From NCBI GenBank assembly GCA_047495785.1, contig JBLDXI010000040.1, forward strand, positions 186,001 to 250,000: a stretch of 64,000 bases of DNA, in the 5' to 3' direction. Within the stretch, counting starts at the first letter, position 1. The number at the start of each line of letters is the position of its first letter. This stretch comes from Lepidodermella squamata (Eukaryota; Gastrotricha). Below the pieces are notes generated by a model. The model did not search any database. It saw nothing but the letters and a program-made list of their open reading frames with translations, and was not told where the DNA came from. Of this stretch, positions 47,836 through 59,201 are shown piece after piece. The translations under genes and the position numbers were made by a program.

Positions 47836-49931
47836 AATAACTACAATGAGCCGCGCGGAAAATATGATGCGCGTCCTCCGCCTAAGACTTTTGTTTATAA
47901 CGATGGTTTTTCGTGTTGTCAAGTGAAGAGGCTATCGCGACTTATATCAGGACAATAGGTGGTAAACATGGGTCATTAGTTGTATATGGCGATAAACACT
48001 CGCGCGTTCTCATTGACAAATATGATTGAGTAGCTGAGCGCGGATATTAGGTATCGCGTTACACCCCATAGGATTTGCACTTATTCCACCTTAAATAATA
48101 GAAAAATCGGGAGACTGTTGCAATCAAAGACGCGGGGCTGAAAATTGGGCACAAAACAGGTCAAAAACTCATCATTGGTTCAACAACGCCGCCTTAAAAT
48201 AAATGAGCTATAAAAATATTACCAATAATTATGGAAAATGCATAATAGCCGCACTCTAACGCAATAACCCGCATTTTGACACTTGCGCGCGCATAATATA
48301 ATATATTGCGCGCAATAATTTCAGCGCCTAATAAAATTTAGTGTGAAAATTGAATTGGCCAATCAGCGTGCGCGGTTAATGCGCGCGCGAACCAATCAGC
48401 GCGCTTAGAATTTTAGCGCAATAAAAATATGTAGCACAACTTAATGTGGTTGATTGAGCTATTAAATGTCATAATTTTAGAGTAAATCTGTCAAGTATTT
48501 GATTAATGGCGATTGAAACTAATCAAATTATGCAATATATCCATCAAATAAGCAATTAATCCATCAAATTTCGTGGCAGGTAGTCTTAAATGTCAGAAAA
48601 ACGTCGAAATTATGTCATAATGTCGAACAATTTGATGATTTAATTGCCCCAATTGAACTACGCAATGATTAATTGCGGTCAACCGCAGGGTATATAAAGG
48701 GGCGAAATCGCGCTGTGAGCTCACTTGCGCATTTTCCGTTTTCAAATACACCTGAATTACGCCAGTTTAAAGTTAGCCCTACTCACTCATTTTCCCATCA
48801 CGGTAAATTCAAACACTCTGTGCGCGCATATTTCCAGCGACTAAAAAGTAGGTTTACGCGCGGACTAAATTATTGAATTTTTGTGACAATCATTAAAATG
48901 ATGCGCTCTATTTAAATTTGATAACCACATTGTGTCACCACCCGCCGTTAACAATAGGCGCGCGCGTTTTGACAAGGAGGCGCGTGACAAAACGCGCTGT
49001 TCCGCACCTCAATGAGAACACCCGCCGCGCATTTTATTATTAGAGATTAGTGGGCTTGTTATATATCAAAATGCTCCTAGAAACACTGGCTACTCAGCCG
49101 TGTCAACGGATTTTCTAGAAAACACGATTTAACGGACGTTACAAGACAAAAATGATGAGCAAATGCAATTTTTTGTATCTGCGAATTGTATCGCGATAAA
49201 GTTTTAATAATGTATTGATAAGTTGAAGTCTCTATTTCTCCAAGTGATAACTGGTATTACTTTTGTAGCCTTTGAGTCCTGAAATATTAGCGTCCCTTTT
49301 ATCTATTTTTGAAATTTTTTAATGAACCCTTTGCCCAATGGATATTTTATTTTCGCTATTTGGTGACCTCAGGTACCTTTCAATATTTTCAAGGATGGCT
49401 CCGCAGGCTGCTGATTGCTGATACTACAGAAATAACCGAATTGTAATATCGATATTGGTAGTGCAGCAATAAAAAATTGAATTTATCCCGCAGCACTAAT
49501 TTGAGCGTGTCCATCCATTTTTCTAATTTGATAGTTTAAATTTTGTTAAGGGTGCGTGAAATATAAAGCTTAAACTGTAACATCCACTCGCATATTTTTT
49601 TACACACTAATCGGTCGTTATTTATTATACCACCGCGCCTGTTACGCGCGCATGTCAATCATGTGCGCATGTCCGCATATTATAGTAATAAATAGGTAGC
49701 ACATAATGAACACCTTCAACGGTCATGCTGGTAACTTCGCACAAGAGCAATATAAATTTCAATTTTAATGACGTTAATTATAAGAATTTTAATCAAAAAT
49801 ATTTCTGAAAAATTTGCTATATTTTTATTTGGAGTAATAGGCTGGAAAATCCACATTTCCAACTGAACTGAAACGTGCCAGAAAATTTTATTTACTATTA
49901 ATTTTCAGTTTAAGCAATTTTAAGCTGTCTC
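47836..49931. other. Intergenic, with one strong TATA-containing promoter but no clear CDS
   Basis: Islands of gcgcgc-rich sequence alternate with AT-rich sequence. The only sharp signal is the TATA box at 48691. The plus-strand open frame 48673-48876 begins ahead of that box and has no ATG, so it was not kept. Confidence 0.4.
48691..48697 (+). promoter_or_regulatory. Isolated strong TATA box
   Basis: tatataaagg in a GC context (ccgcagggtatataaagggg) is an excellent core promoter. No ATG with a long frame follows within 200 bp, so it may drive a non-coding RNA, a gene with a distant first coding exon, or nothing. Confidence 0.4.
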
Positions 49932-50501
49932 ATGGATCCTAATTCTGAAAATTACACTGATGAAAACAACAATGAGAACGCTTCGCTCGCCAATAGCAAT
50001 AAAGCTATTGTGCCGGCCCGTCAACCGTTCCAGGAAATGCAAAATGCCGACCTGGAGTTACCGCCGCAATCACCGCCGAGCCAGCAACAACTGGTCCCAA
50101 GTCAGCCAAGCGTGACTGATAATAACCTGCCGGAAGAAGAGATAGGAGAAATTGTGCATTCGCCTCAGGAAATCAATGGCCATAGATGGATTCGAAGTCC
50201 AGTGAACTTCCAGGTGTCCAATAAATAAATTAAATTAAATTAGTTGGATAAATTAATTTATCAATTTAAAGCTATTTTTTACTAATTTTTCGCATTTTTG
50301 TTTGCCTATACTTCACAGTTGCAGGTCAACCTCTTAATTGAACATCAATTATACGAATTTGGTCCATATTTCCGATTTCGACTTCAAACAATCGCTCCAC
50401 AGGGTGAAACAGGGATTGTTGCTATTCCCGGGATATATCGATTGCGACTTATGATAATGACACCCTTTGGCGGCGCTTTATTGGATGTCGGCCTTGACTA
50501 A
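49932..50501 (+). CDS. Small unrecognised two-exon protein
   Basis: Exons 49932-50213 and 50319-50501, phase 0, give 154 residues. The N-terminal 80 residues are Asn/Glu/Gln/Pro-rich and probably disordered (ENYTDENNNENAS, PPQSPPSQQQLVPSQPS). The C-terminal 70 are hydrophobic and beta-like (HRWIRSPVNFQLQVNLLIEH, TGIVAIPGIYRLRLMI, GALLDVGLD). There is no signal peptide or membrane helix. I do not recognise a family. It lies 423 bp ahead of the glutaminyl cyclase gene on the same strand. The codon use and clean splice sites support a real gene. Confidence 0.6.
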
Positions 50502-50923
50502 CCACCCCATAAATGTTCCGCCATTTCACTGCTGAAAAACCTTATTTATTGTCTCCTATATAACCTATATAACCTGCATGTACTATTAACTAATAAACTA
50601 TAATCAATTATCCAGAAAATCAAAGATTATTGACTGAGGGTGATTTTCCATTGAGACGGTAGGGACCTTTCGAGGTAGGTTTCCATATGCTTGAAATAGA
50701 GCTCATTTTTATTTTCATCGGCCCATAAAGATTTTGAATTTATCCAAGTTTAGGGCTCCAAAAAATGGCTAATAGTCTAACCAAAAAGATTATTTTTTTT
50801 TACCAAGCCGTAAATGGTGAAGATGAATTTTAATCCTAAACGCCTACACATAGCTAATAATATTGCACCTGCACACGTTACAAGGGTGGCAAAGTTAAAA
50901 TTACATATCTCTTGGATAAAAAA

Positions 50924-52390
50924 ATGAAATTATTCCCAAGTCTCTTTGCTACTTTTTTGAGTTCATGTTACATTTTACCATCCGATGCAGATTTGGTAAG
51001 TTTTCTCGAGAGTTTCGAAAATTTATCGATAAATTGATTCGGTTTGCTTTAAGACGCGGCTTGAAGCTTTGGCAGTTGTCCCAGACAGACTAACCGATGA
51101 TGAAATTACTACCCTCGATAATTTGTACGATCGTCAGAAACTTTACCAATTCACGAAGCCTATGCTGATAGTCAGACATCTCAATTCTGAGGGCCATGAA
51201 GCAGTCAAAACTGTAATTTTTTTAAATTTTCTTAAATTTTCCTCGATATAAAAAAAATCAATTTAACCTGAGAATTTTTGAATTTTGTTCGATAAGAATT
51301 TTGTAATTTTTAGGATTTTTTTCTATGTCTTACAAATTTTTCTGAATTTTTTGAAGTTCAGGTTATTTTTTTTCAAGATTTTTCAAAATTCTAAGGATTT
51401 TCTGAAATATTTATGTACCTTTCCAGTATCTGGCTAATTTTTTCAAAGAGCGCCGATATGTGACTGAGGAGCACGTTTTCCAGGACCAAATGCCGAACGG
51501 GACTGAATTCACCGGGGCGAATATAATCGCAACCAATCGGCCTTACTCGCCTACAACTCGCCGTTTAATCTTATCCTGCCATTGGGACTCAAAATATCTA
51601 GCCGGTCTGCCTTTCATCGGCGCCATAGACGCCGCGCTACCGTGCGGAATGCTATTACTGATCGCCGATGTGTTGAGGCCGGTTTTTGCGAGACCGGTGA
51701 ATCAGCAGTTGCTTCGAAGGGCTAATGTGGCGCTGCAATTCGTATTTTTCGATGCCGAGGAGGCGATCGAATCGTGGACGGAAACTGATTCGATCTATGG
51801 AGCTCGAAAATTAGCGGTTAAATGGACTCGGTAAATTTAAAAAAATTTGAATTTTTTCTGATTTTTTTTAATTTTTTGTTAGCGAGAACCAAATTTCTGG
51901 CATTGACCTGTTGGTGCTGTTAGATCTGCTCGGTGCAACTGGTATTGACCTACTTTCACACTTTTCGCAATTGACCTAAATTTAATTATTTTCCATTTTT
52001 ATTGCCGCAGATTCGCAGCTCTCGTCCTATTTTAGCGAAACACTGCCATTCTTCGAAGCTCTAGGCGACGCTGAATCTCGACTCCGCGGCAAATGGGCAA
52101 ACTTCAATGACTCATCAGCAAATGCCCTCGCACCAGTTTTCAGCCCCGCGTTGAGTAGTTCGACGTATATTAAGGCGGATCATTTGCCGTTTTTGCGGCG
52201 CAGCGTGCCTATTTTGCACATGATTCCTTATCCGTTTCCGAAAGTTTGGCACACCATCAACGATAATGAGGCTAATCTCGATTGGGACCAATCCGACCGG
52301 TTGACCCGGGTTTTACTGATTTTCACCGTTCGACAGTTGAACGCAATGATCGCAGCTAATGGAATAACAAATAGCACACTTGTTTTGTAA
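50924..52390 (+). CDS. QPCT: Glutaminyl-peptide cyclotransferase (glutaminyl cyclase)
   Basis: It converts N-terminal Gln (and slowly Glu) of peptides to pyroglutamate in the secretory pathway. Exons 50924-50995, 51054-51212, 51427-51830, 51883-51941 and 52011-52390 give 357 residues, the usual length for the M28-like zinc family. There is a signal peptide (MKLFPSLFATFLSSCYI). The core motifs are LSCHWDSKY, FIGAIDAALPCGM (zinc Asp), FFDAEEAIESW (catalytic/zinc Glu pair), DSIYGARKLA, IDLLVLLDLLGA, ADHLPFLRRSVPILHMI and VWHTINDNEANLD (zinc His). All metal ligands are present. Its presence among several secreted proteins is consistent with maturation of secreted peptides but no direct link is shown. 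Confidence 0.93.
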
Positions 52391-52598
52391 AATAAAAAAT
52401 CTACCTTAAAATTTCTGAATTTTTTTATTTTTAAATAAACCACCGGTTAATTTTTTCAAGCGCGTTTAAACGAAATTTATACAATGTTGTAACAATCATC
52501 GGATTGATTGACTGCATCGCCGGGCGAAAAGTACAGCTATTTACAATTTATCACAAAGCACAAGCCATTAAATAAAAAGAAAATTCCTCAAAAATAAA

Positions 52599-55500
52599 TC
52601 ACCGTTGTCTGGATACAATTAAAAATGTTGATAAATTTAGGAATGTGAATAAAATTAATCGAGGCGAGTTTTGGCGATTCGCTCCGTTTGATATAATCAC
52701 CTTCTGACCGGAACGGTTTGAAGTCGAAGAGCCGCCATTCGGCTGGTCGGCATACCAAAATTGCACCTGGTCAGTTGAGTTTCCACTTGGAGCTGTAAAA
52801 TAAATATTTTAAAAATTCATAAAATTTGAATTATTAATTAAATTGATCAATAAAAAAACATAAATTGTTAAACTTTTTAAATTTAAATTAATTATTAATT
52901 TTTGAAAATTCTGTCGATTAATTTTTAAATTTTCAAAATTTTCAAATTTCAATTTTCAATTTTCAAAAAAAATGCGGGTCTCACCTGTATCATATCGGTA
53001 CGTCCTGCCAACTGCCCTGGCCTGGCTGCCACCAGACTGGCCCGAATCTTGAACCAACGGCATGGCTTGCCACAAAGTCGAACACGGCTCATCCGTACAT
53101 TTACAATCTTTCGCATTAACCGACCCACCCCGCTGCAGTAAAATCGAAACAACCCGCGGTTTTCGCTCACAAATCGCCCAATTTATCGCCGTCCGCTTGT
53201 AGTAGCTATCCTTGGCGTGAATATTAGCCTTCCGGTCTAATAAAACCCCGACAACAGCCGGCCTGTCCCAACGAGCTGCGACAATGAGGGCAGGTTGGGT
53301 GTAGCCGTAATCCGGGTAGGACTCCTCAGAATTCACGTCGAGTTTACCATCATCAATTAACAGCCTAACAACACTCGATAAATCAGCCCGAATCGCGTTG
53401 AATAACGCTGATTTGCCAACATTTCTATTCAAGGTCGCGAGAGGGCATGACGTCATTTGACCTGTTAGCAGCTTTAAAATGACGTAATCTGGGTCAGAGC
53501 AATTAGCGGTTGGGTCGTTCGGCGGCGTGAATAGCGAGCTATTTGATGTTTTATTAGGCGACTGGTCGTAAATTTGAGCGATTATTTCGCTGTCGATGAA
53601 AGGCAATTGCGTGGTGTATGACGCTGGTGGCCGCGCCGATGATCGCGCCCATGAACCAGTTTTATTAGCCCATTCGTCCATAACGGATCGAATCCAAGGT
53701 AAACCAGCGCAAATTCTTAATTAAAGAAAAAAATCAGTGAACGGCTGTTTTATTTTTTCCATAAAAATCAGGAATATTTTAATCAATTTTTTAAATTCAT
53801 GAATAAATTAGTAAAAATCGTAAAATTATGAAAACATGGAATTTGAATTTTTGGAAATTTTTCAAAATTTTCAAAATTTTATTGAACAAAATGAAAATTC
53901 TAATTTAATTTCAACTCTCTCAATTTCAAATTTTAATTCAATTTTTTTGAATTTCGAGATTTTTGAAGATTCATTGAATTTTTTCTCAATTTCAAAATAT
54001 CAATACTTCACCTGGAATAAACAGCCGGCTTGGTTCCCGTTGTGTCATTGCAGTTAATATTGCCATAAGACGTGATTCCAATGATGAAAGGCTTCGTTTT
54101 GCTATAACAAGCCAGTGGGCCCCCAGAGTCACCCCGGCACGTCTGCTCACCCGCCCTGCCTCGGGCGCACATCTTCGCCTGGCTGAAGTAGTCTTTAACG
54201 AAGGTCCGGCTGCAGATTGAAAACGGGATGAAGCTGAGTGTGACTTTTTTAAGGTTGTACGACATGTAATCGGCGGGCCCTGGGCGGCCCCATCCGGTTG
54301 CGATGGCCTCGGAGCAGCCGTCGATTTCATCGTCGTAGTCGGAGTAGGAACCATCCGGCATACAGCTATCGGGACCGGGCAGGTCGACGGGGGAAATCGT
54401 TCGAGATCGACGAACAGGCGATTTTAAACGGATTCTAAATTAAATTAAAATTTCAAAAAATTCAAAAGTAAATTCAAAATTCTCTACAATTTTAGAAAAA
54501 ATCAGAAATTTTAAAATAAATTTGAATTAAATAAATTAGCTGAAAATAAGACAATTCTCAAATTTCAAAATTCCAATTTTTCAATACGAAATTTAAAATT
54601 TCAATTTTTAAGAAAACTAACAAAGCAAAATCGTGATCGGTATTGGCGCCAGCGTAAAAATCTGGGTGAACGTAAATATCGGCCGATGACGCTGCTCGGT
54701 ACTCTTCACCCGCCTCGCCGGGTACGGATAGGTCGTGTTTGCCCAGGTAGGCGCGCACGCTGTCCGCCTTGTTTCTTCCGGTTGAGACGCAATGAGCGGC
54801 TGTAATAATCCACTGCTCGTCGATAAGCGTGGCGCCGCATGAAAATGTGTCCGTATTAGGAATATCGGTATAAAGTCGAACCTGGATTTTTTTTATAAAA
54901 TTGAACAAAAAACAACTGCATAAAAAACTGCAATAAAAACAGCAATAAAAAATAAACAGGATTTCCGGTATGAAAAAAATACAAAATTCAGGCCTGTAAA
55001 CTTGCGGCTGAACCATTGGGGTTTCGGGCTTTTTGGTAAATTACCATAAGACGTGATCCAACTGATAAATGGCTTCCCTTTACTACAACAAAGTTCCCAA
55101 CTAAATGATAAATTCAGGTAAAAATAAGCGGCGAGGTTTGAAATTCATGAGGCCTTTGAATATGCAAATGAGCGAATCTCTGATTTATTAAATTTATATT
55201 GTAAAAAATCCGGTAAATTCGGGAAAATTAAAAAAAATCAGAGAAAAGCGGAAATTTTTAATTGTCTTTTGTTGAATTTTTGAGCAAATTTTCAGCCTTG
55301 AATCTTCAAACAAATCATCAATATTGGATTTATATTTTAAAATATTCAGAACTTTGAAATTTCAAGGCTTCCAAAAAATTCAGAAAAATTCAGAAAATTA
55401 TTTTAAAATGTTCTAAAAATTGGAAATTTGATTTTAAGATGCTTACCATCCACGGAAATTCGTGTTTTTGAGCAAAAGATCCGCCGAATACAAGCCAGCC

Positions 55501-55614
55501 AACATTAGGATCGTCGACAGTTCGCCGGTCGCGCTCTAAATTCGCCGCTATTCCCAGTGAAAAATTATTCATAATAAAAATAGCGACCAGCGCGAAACTT
55601 CGAAGGTGCTCCAT
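52599..55614 (-). CDS. Secreted chymotrypsin-fold serine protease fused to ankyrin repeats (copy 2)
   Basis: Exons 55614-55447, 54881-54622, 54434-54012, 53715-52985 and 52792-52599 give 591 residues. The signal peptide (FALVAIFIMNNFSLGIAA) precedes VFGGSFAQKHEFPWM. The protease has CGATLIDEQWIITAAHC, NTDHDFAL and TCRGDSGGPLACY, so the triad is intact; position 189 is again Gln. One exon holds the protease end (CAGLPWIRSVMDEW), a linker, a CSDPDY...SCPL segment and ankyrin repeats (KSALFNAIRADLSSVVRLLI, YTQPALIVAARWDRPAVV, KRTAINWAICERKPRVVSIL) with a Cys-rich loop (AKDCKCTDEPC). The last exon ends in a hydrophobic stretch (LILFTFLNLSTFLIV), a possible membrane anchor or GPI signal. It is the paralogue of 39174-41444 with the same intron layout in the protease. 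Confidence 0.87.
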
Positions 55615-56770
55615 TCTTTGAAAGCCCTAAATAAAAATTCAAAAATTAATTAAAAAAAATCCAATTTTTTAAAACTATTCAAGTTACGAAATTCAAAACA
55701 ATTAGATTTTCAATGGGCAGGTGCAAATTATTTAGGCATTAGGAGGGACTTGACATGCGGTTAGCTTAATCGTGAAAATCCCTTGATAAATTAGTAGATC
55801 TTACATTACAGCTAAATATCACGCTTTTACGCGCATTTTTGTTATTTTAATGGCCACAAAAATGGTCATGACTATTTTTTTGCCCATCTACGCACGCCTC
55901 TTTTTTGCATTTCCAAGCATCAATTTTATACCTGTATAACAGCTCATCAAGCTTTGCTCTCGTGTCGGCACGTGTGATTCCTTATTACACCTCCATCTAA
56001 ATAATGATGGTGGAAAAAATTTGTGGGTAATAATAATATTGTGATAAGTTTCAATCTTTATTACTTCAAGAAAAAGCGTTTTAATTCTAATAGCCCTCAC
56101 ACGACTTCGCGAATTTTAATTGCCTGCGTAATAAGGAGGTGGTCATTTTTTCTGCATTTTTTGTCAAGAGATCTTAACATATGCGTTCATATACCTGTAA
56201 TTTCGTGGTCAGCGGGCAGGAAACCCCTTCACCGGCACGAGAATCTTGTTTTTCTCCCACGAGTTTTTTTTCGTTTTTTTTTACAACACTTCTTTATGCC
56301 TGCGGTCATCAAAAAACGGCCAGATTGCGGTTGTAACAACGTGTAAAATCTTGTTTTATGATAAATGGAAAGCAGGATGAAAAAGTTGAACGCTGAGGAC
56401 AATAATTTTTTCTGCTGACTGGATACTCGTATGCGTTTTTTGAACGTATTTTTCATTCGTACTTGAACGGATTTCCGGTCATATTCCGGTCATAGTCGAT
56501 TTATTTTCAGTAATATTCTGATTTAAACCTGAGTAAGGATCATAGCTCATCTAGAAAGCTGAGATAACTTCTTATGATAAAATTTGCAGGTAAAACACAT
56601 GAAATTAGGCTTGGAAAGCTCAGGAAACCTGAAAGGTCCCGAACCCTAGATCGAACTTAATGAAAATAGGGAAAGACCCCACTGAAAATCAACGGCCAAC
56701 TGTTATTAAAAGGGACGGCTTTTGATGCAAAAAATAACATGAAATTGATAAAGCTGAATATGGAATGGCG
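55615..56770. other. Intergenic, mostly unassigned
   Basis: It contains a copy of the short repeat seen at 6757-6830 (attaggcttggaaagctcag, then ggaaacct and aaaggtcc) at 56605-56680. No gene was recognised. Confidence 0.4.
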
Positions 56771-56774
56771 ACCT

Positions 56775-57020
56775 AGAATGTAACTTTGCCTGTTAGCGGA
56801 ACCAAATTTTGGAATTTTCTAGAGGCCTGGAGTCACTTTTCGGATATTTCTTGGGTGTCAAGATTGACAATAGTAATTCTGAAAAAATCACTATTAAATT
56901 CAGCGTACCATTCTCTTAAAGACTGAGCTTTCAATTCAGAACTCATGCTTCGCCTGAATTTATAGAATTATTCAAAAAGTGACACTTGGCATATTTCGAG
57001 TAAGGTTCCGCTAAAAGATA
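56775..57020. mobile_element. MITE-like element, gcggaaccaaattt family, copy 3
   Basis: It starts tttgcctgttagcggaacca and ends ggttccgctaaaagatattc, matching both ends of the complete copy at 26720-27068. The centre also contains the related aaaaagtg.cacttttcgg words. It is shorter, with one or two terminal units per side. Confidence 0.6.
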
Positions 57021-57567
57021 TTCTGGTTTTAGTACCCTCACTACATCGAATTTTTTACTCAACTACGACTATAATAATCGTTTTTTGCTCTGGCATCAAA
57101 TTTGCTTAAAATATGGCTTTTGACGTTCATTATGACCCACGCCACGGTTTTACGACTTCTCAACAGCGTCAATTGCGCAGTGACACTTGAGCAGTGAACT
57201 GGAACTTCAATTTTATTCAGAATCGTGCAGAAATTTAATAGAATCTAATTCAAAGCATTTATATTGAATCAACAAAAAAATCAAATTTTGAATGATTTTT
57301 AACCTTTCTATATTAGTCCTGATTATTCGGTCCGGCAACAATTGGCTGTCAAATGAAAACAAACACAACAAGCAGACAACACACGCTTGACTGCACACGT
57401 TTCAAACGCGTGCGCTGTAAATCGCACTTTTCCGCGCCCTAATTCGCGCTATAAAACCCACGCAAAATCCACCTTAAAATGCAGTTATTATCATTACAAC
57501 ACATCTTACTACATACACACATTTTTGTTCAGTTTTATCTGCGGTTAAGAGCGGTTAACAATACATC
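57021..57567. other. Upstream region of the secreted gene at 57568
   Basis: Non-coding. A ctataaaa word at 57449-57456 (gcgctataaaacccacg), about 115 bp ahead of the ATG, is a plausible TATA box. Confidence 0.45.
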
Positions 57568-58872
57568 ATGATGCTGTTCAATTTTTCTTGCTTTTTTCTT
57601 CTAATGGCTGGTGTAATGTCCCAAGAGCAAGCTATCGACAGTGCGATTCGCGAGGCGTCGCGCCGCCGTGCGCCCATCCAACTCGTCGGCTCGATTTCAG
57701 TCGCGGCCAACTCGATCTCGCAGGCATCGCCGTGCGGCGCCGACGCCAAGCTATCAATCGCTCTCGGCTCGTCGATCGAACTGTTCGAAACCACGGCCAA
57801 GGCTATCATCGGCTCATTCGGCGATATCGCCATCGAATTTCGCGATAAGCATCTGTGCGCCGATCGCAGTTGCGCGAGTGGCAATGAAGTTTTTGCTGAA
57901 TTGACGCGGCTGAACATGAAGTGTCATAAGCGCAAGTACTTTGGCGGATGTTCGCCGTTGGATTTGCTCGAGCGTGACCTGCCCAAGGCGAATGCGACCG
58001 ACTGTTCGACTCATCGCACTTACGTGCCGGCTGAACACTTCATGAAGCTCAAGGACGAGATTTTCTCGCCCGTCGAGGCCTATGAACCAACGCCCATTGC
58101 GTTCAATGTAACTGAGGCTATCGAAGAGAAGACCTTCATGTTCCAGGTAAAGTTTCATGAATGCTTCATTTCAAAAATGTATTTGAAAAATTTACGAAAT
58201 TTGAATCTGAATCTTTGAATATTGAATTTGAAAGCTGAAATTTTTTATTTCAAACATTTTCTTATCTTCTTAAAATTCTCTCTATTAGGGCTGAATTTAG
58301 GGAAAATCCGCGAATTTTTATAAAATAATAAATTTTAAATTTCAAAATTGTTCAATATTTAAAAAAATTCGAAATTAAATTTTCAATTTTTTTCAATTTT
58401 TTTCGTACTTCGGAATTATTATTCCTTTCATATTTCGAAATTGAATTTTTTTTTAAATTTCCAGGAATAATAAAAAAAAGGGTATAAGGCAGTTTGCTTT
58501 TTTCAAAATTTCAAAATTTAAATTATTCTATTTTTTCATACTTGGAAATGATTATGCCTCTGATATTCCAAAATTCAAATTGTTTGAATTTTTCAAATTT
58601 TCAAATTTTCCAAGTAAATAAATTCGATTATTTGATTGATTGTGTGCCAATTTGACCTATTTTTTTTATTGTCCACCTTATTATAGGACGGTGCGTATTC
58701 GAAATTCTTTGTCCGCAAGTTCGGCAAGGATCGCCAGGTCAACTTTTTCGGCCGTCTCGTCGACGATCTGATCGCGTACGAGAAGAACAACCGCTTCGTT
58801 GTCTACATGTGCCAGGGCGTCATCTACCCGCGATTCGACGGCGAACAGGGCTTCCGCATGCTGCCCAACTGA
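57568..58872 (+). CDS. Secreted member of the pair family (no membrane segment)
   Basis: Exons 57568-58146 and 58687-58872 give 254 residues. There is a signal peptide (FNFSCFFLLMAGVMSQ), then SISVAANSISQASPCG, HLCADRSC, KYFGGCSPLDLLERDLP, DCSTHRTYVP and, in exon 2, GAYSKFFVRKFGKDRQVNF and VVYMCQGVIYP. These correspond, block for block, to the extracellular part of the protein at 37366, including six comparable Cys positions. The first intron falls at a different position. There is no stem, membrane helix or tail, so it should be soluble. Two adjacent ATGs start the frame; either is possible. Codon use is strongly GC-biased. It is next to the second protease-ankyrin gene, on the opposite strand, with about 2 kb between their starts. 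Confidence 0.75.
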
Positions 58873-59201
58873 AAAAAAACTCGAAAAAATTGAACTTTGT
58901 TACCAGATTTTTTGTACCACTCTAATCGATTTTATGAAGCAATAATTAAATTTAATTAATTTTTGATAATTGACCAATCAAAATAAACAATCAACAGAAT
59001 TATCAATAACGGTGCTTATTTTTATCAAACAATTTATTTATTAAAAAAAATCAAATTTGACGCACGCTCTTCAAAAGAGTTTGTCCAATCTAAGGCAAAA
59101 ACAGAAAAATAACGAAAATCAGGGAGATAAATAATATTCAGTACTTGCTGAGACCGTTTCTCTCGAAAAATATTTTTTTAATTGATTTTTTTCGCCGATT
59201 T

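Noticed and set aside
54558-55016. Extended first part of the protease frame (hydrophobic FIFYCCFYCSFLCSCFLFNF)
   Set aside because: This is intron sequence read in frame ahead of the acceptor at 54882-54883; the true exon starts at VRLYTD.
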